Of a DNA stretch of 64,000 nucleotides, positions 45,078 through 54,804 are shown one piece after another. Where the stretch lies: positions 682,001 through 746,000 of the forward strand of contig NZ_AQHJ01000023.1 in assembly GCF_014925405.1 (NCBI RefSeq). Direction: 5' to 3'. A program made the translations under genes and the position numbers. How positions within the stretch are numbered: position 1 is the first letter of the stretch; each line of letters opens with the position of its first letter. Source of the DNA: Pseudoalteromonas ulvae UL12 (GTDB lineage Bacteria > Pseudomonadota > Gammaproteobacteria > Enterobacterales > Alteromonadaceae). The notes beneath the pieces are model-generated. The model was not told the origin of the DNA. It did no database searches and saw only the letters and a program-made list of their open reading frames with translations.

Positions 45078-46265
45078 TTATTTTAATGAACGAAGCGAAA
45101 TAAAATCTGCATGAAATGCGCCATGGGCAAACTCATCTTGGCCAGTTAAACGTTTCTCTATTGCTAAGCTATGGGCTTGGTCACACTCTTTGCCATTTCC
45201 TGGCACACAATAAATGTTCTGTAGATAATTAAAGAATGCGTTTCTTAACTTGCAATCCATTTGCCAGGTCGATAAAGCCGCTAAATGCGCCTCTAACTGA
45301 CTTTGATTATCCGCATGTAACACTAGATTCTCGATATTAAAGCAGGCTTGACCAAGGGTAATTACTTTTTTATTAAGTAACAGTGCCTCTAAGCCAACAG
45401 TCGAATTAATCGTAATCACCGCTTCGGCATCCATCATAATGTCTCGGGTAACATTATCATTAGCAAACATAGCAATCGGATCTTTATGGTATAAATGAGT
45501 ATAATGCTTATGCCAAGTTGGGTGCTCTTTAAACACCACTTTCAATTGAGGATCGCCAAGTTCTTTTACCGCTTTAACCACTGCATCATAAAACGTTTCC
45601 ATGTCAGGGATCCAAGGAGAATAACAGGCAATCTGGGTGTCATGAGGAACCTGAAAAGGGACAAATATAAAACGCTCGGGTAATGCTGATTCGCCGTGTT
45701 GATTGCGCCTTCTGTGAGCTGCACGCTGCTCAATTTTAGGGGCGTGAAAATCCATTTCGACTAACGCCGATTGTGCAAGATAAAAAGCAGGATCTTTAGG
45801 CAATGAAGCAGCTTGGTTCACCCCATTTGGGTCAAGTGTCGTGGTGCCTGGTAATAAACCGTTTTCAAAATAATAAATAGGAATAGAGAGCTGTTGGGCT
45901 GCCAGCACAACTGTTTGATTAGGTAATTTCTTGCCATTCCAAATCACTAATAACTCTGGTTTTTCTTGACTGAACAGAGACAAATATTTCGCTAAACGGC
46001 ATTTTTCTTGTATCAATAACCAACCACGATACACATTGGCCAACCAAGTGAGCTGTGCCAATTTAGGTTGTTTGGCCATTTTACGAATTAATTGCGTCTC
46101 AATCATTTGCGATAAATTGGTATTAAATGCTTGAGCCAAAAATGCCCACGCACTGAATTTAGGCCATCCCATAATATGCAAGCGCGTAGCTAAGTTAAGA
46201 TGTTTTCTCAGTTGTTGATAATATCGGGCATGCACATTGCGTCGAGTGACAAATAATATAGCCAT
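45078..46265 (-). CDS. Capsule polysaccharide synthesis family protein (KpsS-like)
   Basis: A 395-residue cytoplasmic protein of the Capsule_synth family. Visible segments are VIWNGKKLPNQTVVLAAQQL (about 108-127), YYFENGLLPGTTTLDPNGVN (about 132-151), KVVFKEHPTWHKHY (about 242-255) and ITINSTVGLEALLLNKKVITLG (about 282-303), which match the Kdo-transferase-like KpsS/KpsC group. It probably transfers Kdo or another sugar to a lipid or polysaccharide. No other capsule gene is nearby, which is unusual; it sits with sseA. Confidence 0.8.
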   Translation of the reverse strand: MAILFVTRRNVHARYYQQLRKHLNLATRLHIMGWPKFSAWAFLAQAFNTNLSQMIETQLIRKMAKQPKLAQLTWLANVYRGWLLIQEKCRLAKYLSLFSQEKPELLVIWNGKKLPNQTVVLAAQQLSIPIYYFENGLLPGTTTLDPNGVNQAASLPKDPAFYLAQSALVEMDFHAPKIEQRAAHRRRNQHGESALPERFIFVPFQVPHDTQIACYSPWIPDMETFYDAVVKAVKELGDPQLKVVFKEHPTWHKHYTHLYHKDPIAMFANDNVTRDIMMDAEAVITINSTVGLEALLLNKKVITLGQACFNIENLVLHADNQSQLEAHLAALSTWQMDCKLRNAFFNYLQNIYCVPGNGKECDQAHSLAIEKRLTGQDEFAHGAFHADFISLRSLK

Positions 46266-46417
46266 AAAAGACCTGCGTTTGTATAAAAATGAATGAAGAA
46301 ATTCACAATAATGCGAATGGGTTGCAGGGTAGCAGCTCGAGCAAATTCAAGCAATTGACTTTGTATTCGCACCGTTATGTGTTTCAATAAAGTCGTAACT
46401 TTTCAGAGACTAAATCC

Positions 46418-47005
46418 ATGATAAAAAAACTCACTTTAGGCACCCTATTAATTGCATTTAGCCAATTCGGCCACGCTGGTACTTTGATTTCTGGTCAATT
46501 TGGTAAAACATTTAGTCAAGCTCTGACCACAGAAGAAGGGCTGAAGCTTGATCTTCATGATAATAATCACGTTGGGATCAGTATCGAGCGCACAATAACA
46601 GGAGCTCGTTATGGATTATATTACGCATCGTTAGACACCCATTTACAAAATCAATCTGAAAAACAACTCGATATGAATTTGTATTTATTTCAAAGTGCTG
46701 TTGAATTCCCCATTAGAGAAGATATTTCAGGCTATTTTGGCGCACATATCGGGGTCAACAATATCAAACCAAATTGGTCAGAATCAGATAGCTTTTTTGC
46801 TTTAGGCCTATATGGTGGCGTCGAATATCAATTTACCCCAGAGGCGCGTGTGTCGTTTGAAACTCGCTGGGTAAATACCATCATCGATAATAACAGTAGT
46901 GTGTCATGTGATAGCACCACTGACGATGATCAGTGTTTGTGGCACTTTGATGGTGATGTACTGACACAATTTCAAACCAGCCTTGGTTTTAGCTATCGCT
47001 TTTGA
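46418..47005 (+). CDS. Outer-membrane beta-barrel protein
   Basis: A 195-residue exported protein. The signal peptide is MIKKLTLGTLLIAFSQFGHA. The mature part has alternating short amphipathic strands (ARYGLYYASLDTHLQ, SGYFGAHIGVNNIK, FALGLYGGVEYQF, ARVSFETRWVN) and ends in Phe (GFSYRF), the usual terminal residue of Gram-negative barrels. An eight-stranded OmpW/OmpA-like barrel is likely; function unknown. It is followed 12 bases later by a CHMI-like gene. Confidence 0.75.
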   Translation: MIKKLTLGTLLIAFSQFGHAGTLISGQFGKTFSQALTTEEGLKLDLHDNNHVGISIERTITGARYGLYYASLDTHLQNQSEKQLDMNLYLFQSAVEFPIREDISGYFGAHIGVNNIKPNWSESDSFFALGLYGGVEYQFTPEARVSFETRWVNTIIDNNSSVSCDSTTDDDQCLWHFDGDVLTQFQTSLGFSYRF

Positions 47006-47017
47006 TGAATACACTTT

Positions 47018-47353
47018 ATGCCGCATATCATCATTGAGTTATCTGATAATTTAGCCCCTCAAGCACAGTTTATTGTCGAACGTATTCAGCAATCAGCTGT
47101 CTCTTGCGGGCTATTTGATTCATCCAGCGTGAAAACACGAGCCCTTATTTACCAACACTTTGTCCTTGGCAATCATAGTGATAGCTTTATTCATGTCCAA
47201 GCGAAAATATTATCCGGTCGAACCGAACGACAAAAACAAGATTTAAGTGACTGCTTAATTGATTGCCTGCAACATCACTGGCCAAACGAAGGCTGCTTAA
47301 GTGTTGAAATCATTGATATGGATAAACAGAGTTACCGAAAACACCAAAAATAA
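47018..47353 (+). CDS. 5-carboxymethyl-2-hydroxymuconate isomerase-like protein
   Basis: A 111-residue member of the CHMI (HpcD) branch of the tautomerase superfamily. Pro follows the initiator Met (MPHIIIELSDNL), giving the catalytic N-terminal proline. HVQAKILSGRTERQKQDLSD (about 68-87) matches the family active-site region. HpcD acts in homoprotocatechuate breakdown, but no other gene of that path is in the window, so the actual substrate is uncertain. Confidence 0.82.
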   Translation: MPHIIIELSDNLAPQAQFIVERIQQSAVSCGLFDSSSVKTRALIYQHFVLGNHSDSFIHVQAKILSGRTERQKQDLSDCLIDCLQHHWPNEGCLSVEIIDMDKQSYRKHQK

Positions 47354-47382
47354 TAAAGAGTAGCCGAGGCTACTTCTTTATT
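47352..47382. terminator. Bidirectional intrinsic terminator
   Basis: AGTAGCC / GGCTACT stem extended by AATAAAG / CTTTATT with a one-base bulge. It separates the CHMI-like gene from the convergent ToxR/CadC-like regulator. Confidence 0.75.
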
Positions 47383-47389
47383 TTTAAAT

Positions 47390-49438
47390 TTAATTTTTCC
47401 GGATCCGTTTAATATCAACTTGGGGAGTTTCATAACCAGTAAAGAGCAACCAGCTATTTTCAGGCACATACGTCATTCCTCTTGAACGACTAAAAGTGCG
47501 CTCAGGCACCCGCAACACATCTCGGTGCTGCCCTGTCGCAAAATCAAAAAAGCTCAAGCGATAATCTGGGCCCTTCACATTAAAATAATAAACACCGGTT
47601 TCTGTTACTTGCCACCCTGTGCTACTGGGTATTGTTACTTCACTAAATAAAGCACTGCTTTGACCGTTTTCGGTGCGTACTTTTAAGCCTTTTCTTTGTG
47701 CGGTGATATAAATAAAACGACCATCTGTGGTCATGACTCCGTAGCGACCACCATCTTCACTCAGTGGTGTAACCGTTTGAGTAGTCAAGTCAATTTGAAA
47801 GAGATTGTCATCATTGGCAACAAAAAGCGATTGATCATCTAACGACCAGCTTGGTTTATTATGATAAACAAACCCAGTGTTAATTTCGGTTACTTGCCTT
47901 GTCGCCACATCAATCACCATTAATGAGTTTTCAGTCAACGATTTCACAATAAAAGCGATAAATCGGCCATCATGTGACCAAGTAGGTTCTCTGACTACTT
48001 TGTTGAGCTGGGTTAACTGAGTGCGGTTGGTGCCATCTAAGCTCGATAGCCATAACTCATCATTTCCTGATTCATTCGATACCACCACTAACTTATTGGC
48101 CTGACTTGAATAATCGGGATACCGAAAATTAAACTCAGATTGCAAGAGTGGAAACGGGGCGGTATTAATAGTTGCAGCGAGATCCACGCGCATTATTGAG
48201 GTGCCCATTTGCCAATGGTGATAATAAATATCCCCTTGCGAACTGATATTTGGATAACTAAATCCAGTGACATTAAGACGCTGATATTGTTTAGTCTCAA
48301 GATCGAATTGGTAACCAAAACGCTGACCGTTTTCATGAGAGGCAAAAATTAATTGCTCATTGCTAGGGTGCCACGCGATCCCTCTGATCGTGTGCATCCA
48401 AGTGAGGAGGACTTGCTCTTGTCCTGTGTGTAATTCATGTAATATCAGTTGGTCTTGACCCGGTGCTAAATTACGCACTATCACCAATTGCTCACCACTT
48501 GGACTAAAATCCATGTATTCATCACGGTAATCACACTCAGTCAAACATGTCAGTTGCTGGGATTCACCGCTTGTTAAATCAAGGGTAAACACTGCTGCAT
48601 TATTACCTTTCGCCGTCAGACCTATGTAAGCCAATTGTGATTGATTGGCCGATAAACTCAATGAGCCAGTACTTGAATTTGGACAGCGTGCCAGCGGTGT
48701 TGTGTGATCATCAGCCAGCCGATGTTGTATCACCTCACAGCCTTGCTCACCGCCTTTTCGGTAATAAAACAACTGCTGATCATCTTTAGACCAAATTGCT
48801 CGAGACTCTAAAAAGGCTGATTGAGTGAGATTTTTGGGGCTTTTAGAAGGTTCGGTTAAATCATGGAGGAATAAATCGGTTTGTGAGTCCATATTGCGCC
48901 AAGAAAAAACTAAATAGCGCTCATCATGGGATAACGCAGGGAAAAGCTCTCGACCAGGATATTGAGTGATTAACTCAGGTTGTGCAAAGCCAAAATCAGC
49001 ATCATTCATAAAACGAGACCAAATAAATATCAACACCACACAGATCAACACGCCTGTTGCAGCCAACCAAGAATGGGGTTGTCGCCAGTTTTTTGCTGAT
49101 GGTTCAGGCTCAACAGCGCGATAACTTGGCTCAAATAATAATCGATACCCTGTTTTACGGATTGTTTCGATGTATTCTTGCTGCTCGGCAGATTTTAATG
49201 ACTTTCGTAAATGCCAAATCGCATTGGTGAGTGCTTTTTCACCGACATAACTATTGCCATCCCACACCGCATCAATAATTTCTTCTCGTGTAACTACGCT
49301 TGGGTATTTAGCCGCTAAAAACACCAACACTTCAATAAACTTTGGTTGCAAAGTAATGATGTCATCGCCCGACACTAGCGTATTATCCAGAGGATTAACC
49401 TGATAGGACTTTAATTTAAACGGCGACTTATCTGACAT
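47390..49438 (-). CDS. ToxR/CadC-like membrane regulator with TolB-type propeller
   Basis: A 682-residue protein. N-terminal OmpR/PhoB-type winged helix (about 8-105: QPKFIEVLVFLAAKYPSVVTREEIIDAVW and ALTNAIWHLRKSL..YIETIRKTGYRL). One membrane helix (about 128-146). The periplasmic part (about 155-680) is a beta-propeller with TolB/WD40-like repeats such as GRELFPALSHDERYLVFSWR, EPTWSHDGRFIAFIVK and KPSWSLDDQSLFVAND. This one-component design couples a periplasmic signal directly to DNA. It is divergent from a TonB-dependent receptor gene, its likely target. Confidence 0.87.
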   Translation of the reverse strand: MSDKSPFKLKSYQVNPLDNTLVSGDDIITLQPKFIEVLVFLAAKYPSVVTREEIIDAVWDGNSYVGEKALTNAIWHLRKSLKSAEQQEYIETIRKTGYRLLFEPSYRAVEPEPSAKNWRQPHSWLAATGVLICVVLIFIWSRFMNDADFGFAQPELITQYPGRELFPALSHDERYLVFSWRNMDSQTDLFLHDLTEPSKSPKNLTQSAFLESRAIWSKDDQQLFYYRKGGEQGCEVIQHRLADDHTTPLARCPNSSTGSLSLSANQSQLAYIGLTAKGNNAAVFTLDLTSGESQQLTCLTECDYRDEYMDFSPSGEQLVIVRNLAPGQDQLILHELHTGQEQVLLTWMHTIRGIAWHPSNEQLIFASHENGQRFGYQFDLETKQYQRLNVTGFSYPNISSQGDIYYHHWQMGTSIMRVDLAATINTAPFPLLQSEFNFRYPDYSSQANKLVVVSNESGNDELWLSSLDGTNRTQLTQLNKVVREPTWSHDGRFIAFIVKSLTENSLMVIDVATRQVTEINTGFVYHNKPSWSLDDQSLFVANDDNLFQIDLTTQTVTPLSEDGGRYGVMTTDGRFIYITAQRKGLKVRTENGQSSALFSEVTIPSSTGWQVTETGVYYFNVKGPDYRLSFFDFATGQHRDVLRVPERTFSRSRGMTYVPENSWLLFTGYETPQVDIKRIRKN

Positions 49439-49719
49439 TCAGCTCTCTAAAATACAACAAAGAAAAAGGACTTTTGAATGGCTTTAGCATACCGAATATT
49501 GGTTACAAATAGCAAAGTTTCTGCGTTTAAGTGAATAAAAATAACGTAACAAGAAATAACTTAATAGATTGATAGTAATCATAAATATTTAAATAGATAT
49601 TAAATAGAGATATAAACGGTTAACAATAGAGACACCCTAGGTTGTGCTTTTTTCAACATTCCCATAAAAGTGGACGTGAATGAAACAAAAACAACAATCA
49701 GGAAACTTAGGGAACTCTC

Positions 49720-52700
49720 GTGATCAAAACAACATTACAAAAAAGCACCTTAGCGTGCGCCATTGCCAGTGTCTTTATCGGTCAAGCATACGCAAATCAA
49801 CAAGAACAACTTATCGAGCGAACGGCAGCCAAAACAACGCAACAGGCTGAAACACAACCTGCCCCAGAAAAAATTGTCGTCACCGGTTCACGCTTAAAGC
49901 GCGATAGCTTTTCTGTGGCCACTCCGCTTGTCACTATGGACAAAGCAGAAATTCAAGATTCTGGTTTAGGTTCACTGTCTGAAATTTTAGTTGAAGGCTT
50001 TCCCTCTATCAGCGAAGGCAGCAGTAATACAAACTCTCAATCAAGTGTACAAAATACTGGTTTATCGACTATTGATTTACGCGATTTGGGCACCAACCGT
50101 ACATTGACCCTTATTGATGGTCGCCGAGTTGTTTCCAATAGCTACAGCGGTAATTATGTCAGCTTAAGCACCATCCCTACCGGCATGGTTGATCGCGTTG
50201 AAATTATCTCCGGTGGTGCCTCAGCTACTTACGGCTCAGATGCCGTAGCCGGCGTGGTTAACATTATCACTCAATCAGATAAAGAAGGCACAGAAGTCAA
50301 AGCACGCGCAGGGGCCACAACCGAAGGCGGTGGCGAAGAATTTACTATCGACTTTAACCATGGCCGCACATTCGCAGACTCTAACGGCTACATGTATTTT
50401 AGTGCCACCTACGACCGCCAACTTGGTTTGAGCTATTTCGACCGCGATCGCGCAGCAATCGAAACCGACTATCGTTACAACACCAGCGAAATGTGTAACC
50501 AAATGAATACTGAAAATGGTTACCAATGCATTCGAGATATTTCACAATCTGATTGGCGTGACCGCAGCGATGGCACCTTAGGTGGGGTCTTTTTAGAGAA
50601 CAGCCGTAACGAGACCCAATTTTGGTATGACGAATCAGGGCTTCGCAATGACTGGGCCGGCAACGAAGAAAAGTATGGTGTACACACTGCACAATGGGAA
50701 GCACTGAAAATACCTGAAGACCGATTTGCTTCTGCGCTGAAATTTGATTATGAATTTAGCAATGATACTCAGGGTTATTTCCAAGTGCAGTACGCACAAA
50801 ATAACTCTGAAAATGTTAAATCACCTGAAGACGAATATGAAAGTGCGTATGCGTTAGTCCTTGATCCTGAGACAGGCGCACCAAGCCGCGTGCGTCCGGG
50901 TTACATCCCCATCGATAATCCTTATGTGCCGCAAGAAATTCTTGATGCTAACCCTTATAAAGATCGTATTTATTGGGATCGTCGTTTTGCTGAAGTGGGC
51001 GAAATCATCAATGATAATAAACGCACGACAATTCGTACTTGGGCTGGTTTACAAGGCACAACCTTTAACGACCAATGGGATTGGGACGTATCGGTTGGTT
51101 ACGGTAAATTCAAGCAAAAACAAAAAAGATACAACGAATTAAATACGTTCAACGTTGCCAATGCGCTCAATGCGGAGTTTGCTGCTGATGGCAGTATTCA
51201 GTGTGCTGATGCACAAGCGCGTGCTGAAGGCTGTGCGCCACTGAATTTATTTGGTATCGGCTCAATTAGCCCAGAATCGGCTGATTATATTCGTGCCAAT
51301 CCGACCATTACCACCGATATTGAGCAAATCAATGTGCTTGGTTATGTCGCCGGAGATTTATATGAATTACCAGCAGGGATGATTACTGCCGCATTTGGTG
51401 GTGAATACCGTCGTGATTCACAAAAAGTGGCCACCAGCAAAGAACAACAATATGGCGGCATTACCTTTAACGTTGTGCCTTCGTTTGAAGGAGCGGTTGA
51501 AGTTTATGAAGCCTTTGGTGAAGCCGCTATTCCACTCATTAAAGATGCGCCGGGTGTGAAAAGCTTAACCGCAGAAGTCTCCGCGCGTTTTGCTGATTAT
51601 TCATGGTCAAACACCGGCATTGTTGGCAGTTACAAGTTAGGCTTTATTTATGAGCCGATTGAAGGCTATGCCGTGCGTGCTAACTACGCACGTGCGCAAC
51701 GTGCACCGACCATTACAGAATTAGTTTCTCCACCTCGCGGTGATTATGACAGCTTTGATGACTTATGTGACGGCGTAACAGCTACATCAACCAATCCAGG
51801 CCACGATAATTGCCGAAAAGAGCCCTCAATTGCCGCGGTTATTGCTGCTGAAGGCGAGTTCTTAGACGGCAATAACAGTTACTCTCCAAACGCAGGTAAT
51901 GAAGAGCTCAAAGAAGAAACAGCCGATACTTATACACTCGGTGTCACAATGGCGCCATCGTTTATCGACGGCCTACAGCTTGCCGTTGATTATTATGATA
52001 TCCAAATTACCGATGCTATCGCGCAAATCGATAATGAAGACATCATTCGCCAGTGTTATGACTCATCAGCCCCATGGGGATCGGACAACCGCTTTTGTAA
52101 CGACATTACCCGTGACGCAGAAGGTAATATCATTGAAATCATGCAACGTTCATTCAACCTAGATGAACTGCGCACCCGAGGTTACGACATTGCTGCCGCT
52201 TATACCTTTGATTTAAATAAGTACGGTACTTTGAAGTTTAAAGCGGATATGACCCATGTGATTGAACATTCTAAAACGTTTGCAACAAACGATGGCATGC
52301 AAACTAATGAGTATTCTGGCCAACTTGATTACGGTATTTTCACTAACCGTGCTGCGATGTCACTTGCTTGGAATTACGAAGGAATGCGCGTACGTTGGAG
52401 TACAAAATTCCGTGGTTCGATGATTGATAGCCAAAGTCGTGCCGATGATTATCAAGAAGCCATTTTAGCTAATAATGAGCGCTGTAATGCTGGTGAAGCA
52501 AGCTGTATCGCGAACCCTGAAGCATTGGCGTATCAAGATATTTCATCGTACACCACGCATAATTTGTCTGCCTCTTATACATTTGATTTAAACCAAAACA
52601 GCGACATGCGTGTTTATGGTGGTATCAATAATGTATTTGATAACTTAGGCCCGTTTGTACTCGGTGGACGTGGAAATTTTGCCAGCGCTTATGGCGGCGG

Positions 52701-52743
52701 CATCGGTCGTTTTGTCTACATGGGTGCAGAAGTTAGATTTTAA
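49720..52743 (+). CDS. TonB-dependent outer-membrane receptor
   Basis: A 1007-residue receptor. The start is GTG with GGGAA six bases upstream; the signal peptide is IKTTLQKSTLACAIASVFIG to QAYA (about 1-25). The TonB box is in PEKIVVTGSRLKR (about 49-61), the plug runs about 60-185 (STIDLRDLGTNRTLTLIDGR, SGGASATYGSDAVAGVVNI), and the rest is the 22-stranded barrel ending in EVRF. The plug type (DLRDLGTNRTLTLIDGRR) is common among marine receptors for sugars or peptides; siderophore uptake is not indicated. It is divergent from the propeller regulator and ends at a strong terminator. Confidence 0.93.
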   Translation: MIKTTLQKSTLACAIASVFIGQAYANQQEQLIERTAAKTTQQAETQPAPEKIVVTGSRLKRDSFSVATPLVTMDKAEIQDSGLGSLSEILVEGFPSISEGSSNTNSQSSVQNTGLSTIDLRDLGTNRTLTLIDGRRVVSNSYSGNYVSLSTIPTGMVDRVEIISGGASATYGSDAVAGVVNIITQSDKEGTEVKARAGATTEGGGEEFTIDFNHGRTFADSNGYMYFSATYDRQLGLSYFDRDRAAIETDYRYNTSEMCNQMNTENGYQCIRDISQSDWRDRSDGTLGGVFLENSRNETQFWYDESGLRNDWAGNEEKYGVHTAQWEALKIPEDRFASALKFDYEFSNDTQGYFQVQYAQNNSENVKSPEDEYESAYALVLDPETGAPSRVRPGYIPIDNPYVPQEILDANPYKDRIYWDRRFAEVGEIINDNKRTTIRTWAGLQGTTFNDQWDWDVSVGYGKFKQKQKRYNELNTFNVANALNAEFAADGSIQCADAQARAEGCAPLNLFGIGSISPESADYIRANPTITTDIEQINVLGYVAGDLYELPAGMITAAFGGEYRRDSQKVATSKEQQYGGITFNVVPSFEGAVEVYEAFGEAAIPLIKDAPGVKSLTAEVSARFADYSWSNTGIVGSYKLGFIYEPIEGYAVRANYARAQRAPTITELVSPPRGDYDSFDDLCDGVTATSTNPGHDNCRKEPSIAAVIAAEGEFLDGNNSYSPNAGNEELKEETADTYTLGVTMAPSFIDGLQLAVDYYDIQITDAIAQIDNEDIIRQCYDSSAPWGSDNRFCNDITRDAEGNIIEIMQRSFNLDELRTRGYDIAAAYTFDLNKYGTLKFKADMTHVIEHSKTFATNDGMQTNEYSGQLDYGIFTNRAAMSLAWNYEGMRVRWSTKFRGSMIDSQSRADDYQEAILANNERCNAGEASCIANPEALAYQDISSYTTHNLSASYTFDLNQNSDMRVYGGINNVFDNLGPFVLGGRGNFASAYGGGIGRFVYMGAEVRF

Positions 52744-52770
52744 TGTTCTGCATTTAGAACATCCCGAGTC

Positions 52771-52793
52771 AAAGCCAGCCTAGCGCTGGCTTT
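52771..52793 (+). terminator. Intrinsic terminator of the TonB-dependent receptor gene
   Basis: A 9-bp stem (AAAGCCAGC / GCTGGCTTT) with a 5-base loop followed by TTT, about 30 bases after the receptor stop. Confidence 0.85.
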
Positions 52794-52807
52794 TTTAGGA
52801 TTTATCC

Positions 52808-53911
52808 TCATAGCACCCACGTTTGCATTTCAACCAACCGAGACGCAGTACGCGCAAATTCAAAACGTAATTTGCTACCTCGATACAAGGTTTGCATATC
52901 AACGGCAGCTGACATAACGACCAATACATGCTGATCATAACATTCATCTATCAAAGCAATGAATCGCCTTGCTTGATCGTCATCACAGGCCATAATCTCC
53001 TGCGCTTTCTCTCTCAAATAGCCCTCTTCAACCCCTTGTGCAACCATACTCACCGGCTCTCCAAGGCCGAGTATGGGTACGTTTGCAATATAAATAGCCG
53101 AAAACTGCTGCGCTAATGCCATGTAATCACTCACACTGCGTGGCCCATCACATAACGCCAAAAAATCGAACATCACAAACCGCTCACTTTTGAGCTGATA
53201 AGCAATCTCTCGTTGATGAATCAATAATTGCCCATCAGACGTCATTGGCTCTGCTGCCGCTGCTTTTTTAAAATGAGCGATGAGCCAATCAAGTTGACGA
53301 CCCACCTGATAATGACAATACAACACCCCTTTATCAAAGCGATGATCCTGCGTGCCAATCAAAGAAACCAGCTGACAATGCTGCTTTAGTAAGGCGATGG
53401 TTGGCAAAAAACGCTGTCGTTGTAAGCCATTTTTGTAAAGCTCATCTGGCATGCAGTTAGAAGTCGTCACCAATACTAATCCTTCTGAAAATAACGCCTT
53501 AAATAAATTCGCTAAAATCATTGCATCGCCAATGTCACTGACAAAAAACTCATCAAAACAAAGTACTTGAGTCTGCTTTCGCCACTGTTTCGCTATTTTT
53601 TGCAGCGGATTAGTCACACCTTGATAGCTGAGCAAGTCGCGGTGAACTTGCGCCATAAAATGATGAAAATGCATGCGGGTTTTATCTTTCGTCGTCAAAT
53701 GCTGATAGAACAAATCCATCAACATCGACTTGCCCCGACCAACAGGCCCGAATAAATATACGCCTTGAATAGAGGGCTGTTTAAAGTGCCACCAAGCTTT
53801 ACGCTGATTCAACGTCATTAAAAGTGTATTCAACGCACTGATGGCATGACTTTGAGCAGTATCATGCTGGAGTTTTCCTTGTGCAATTAAACTAAAATAG
53901 GCATGTTGCAT
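52808..53911 (-). CDS. zapE: Cell division protein ZapE (AFG1-like ATPase)
   Basis: A 367-residue P-loop ATPase. Walker A is GPVGRGKSMLMDLFY (about 52-66), Walker B VLCFDEFFVSDIGDA (about 117-131), and HHFMAQVHRDL between them is a family hallmark. ZapE binds FtsZ and affects Z-ring stability in E. coli. The length is close to the E. coli protein (375). It is divergent from rsuA with only 63 bases between the starts. Confidence 0.9.
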   Translation of the reverse strand: MQHAYFSLIAQGKLQHDTAQSHAISALNTLLMTLNQRKAWWHFKQPSIQGVYLFGPVGRGKSMLMDLFYQHLTTKDKTRMHFHHFMAQVHRDLLSYQGVTNPLQKIAKQWRKQTQVLCFDEFFVSDIGDAMILANLFKALFSEGLVLVTTSNCMPDELYKNGLQRQRFLPTIALLKQHCQLVSLIGTQDHRFDKGVLYCHYQVGRQLDWLIAHFKKAAAAEPMTSDGQLLIHQREIAYQLKSERFVMFDFLALCDGPRSVSDYMALAQQFSAIYIANVPILGLGEPVSMVAQGVEEGYLREKAQEIMACDDDQARRFIALIDECYDQHVLVVMSAAVDMQTLYRGSKLRFEFARTASRLVEMQTWVL

Positions 53912-53974
53912 TTAACTCACTTAGGCTATCGGCTATACTCGCCGCCATTGTAACTTAGCCGTCAGAGCAACCCT

Positions 53975-54676
53975 ATGAAATTCCCGTGTCGTTTAGATAA
54001 ATTTATAAGCCACTTGACCGAATTACCGCGAACAAAAACCAAAGCGGGGATCAAACGTAAGTACGCACAGGTCAATGGCCAAGTCGTGACTAGTTTTGAT
54101 TTTCAGGTCAGCCCGACGGATGTTGTACTCTGGCAAGGTGAACAATTACAAGAACTAGGCGAGCGCTATTTTATGCTCAACAAACCACAAGGTTATGTAT
54201 GTGCGACCACCGATGAGTTACATCAAACAGCCCTTGATTTACTTGATGAACCTGTGATGTCTCAGCTACACATTGCAGGACGCTTAGATATTGATACTAC
54301 AGGGCTTGTCCTGATCACGAATGACGGTAACTGGTCACACAAAATCACTTCACCTAAACACAAAAAGTTTAAAACGTATTTAGTTGAAACCTTAACACCT
54401 ATTAGTGACGAAGCAATTGAACAGCTTGCACAGGGCGTCCAGCTTCATGGCGAAAAAGGCCCAACGCTGCCCGCTCAGGTAGAAAAATTAGCCGACTACT
54501 CAGTTCGTATTGCTATCTGTGAAGGGAAATACCATCAAGTTAAACGCATGTTTGCCGCTGTTGAGAATAAAGTCGTTGCACTGCACCGCGAGCAAATCGC
54601 AGACATAGTGCTAGATCCAACCTTAGCGGAAGGGGAATATCGCCCTTTAACCTTGCAAGAAATTAACTCTATCTAA
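53975..54676 (+). CDS. rsuA: 16S rRNA pseudouridine-516 synthase RsuA
   Basis: A 233-residue enzyme of the RsuA/RluB/E/F family. An S4-like N-terminal domain (about 3-60) precedes the catalytic part: YFMLNKPQGYVCAT, GRLDIDTTGLVLITNDG (catalytic Asp about 104) and EGKYHQVKRMFAAV near 190. The length and N-terminus fit RsuA, which modifies U516 of 16S rRNA. It is divergent from zapE and monocistronic. Confidence 0.9.
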   Translation: MKFPCRLDKFISHLTELPRTKTKAGIKRKYAQVNGQVVTSFDFQVSPTDVVLWQGEQLQELGERYFMLNKPQGYVCATTDELHQTALDLLDEPVMSQLHIAGRLDIDTTGLVLITNDGNWSHKITSPKHKKFKTYLVETLTPISDEAIEQLAQGVQLHGEKGPTLPAQVEKLADYSVRIAICEGKYHQVKRMFAAVENKVVALHREQIADIVLDPTLAEGEYRPLTLQEINSI

Positions 54677-54804
54677 CTATTATTCGGGACATTATTAAAA
54701 AATATCAAGTTAAAATAGATGTTTATCTAGTTTTGTCCCTAGCCCAACTCAAATAAAACGCTATTATCTATTGTAAACAGTATTACTATTAGGATGGCAA
54801 AATT

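Noticed and set aside
49569..49587. Fur-like sequence ATTGATAGTAATCATAAAT upstream of the TonB-dependent receptor
   Set aside because: Only about 11 of 19 positions match the Fur consensus, the arms are not symmetrical, and it lies far from the start codon.
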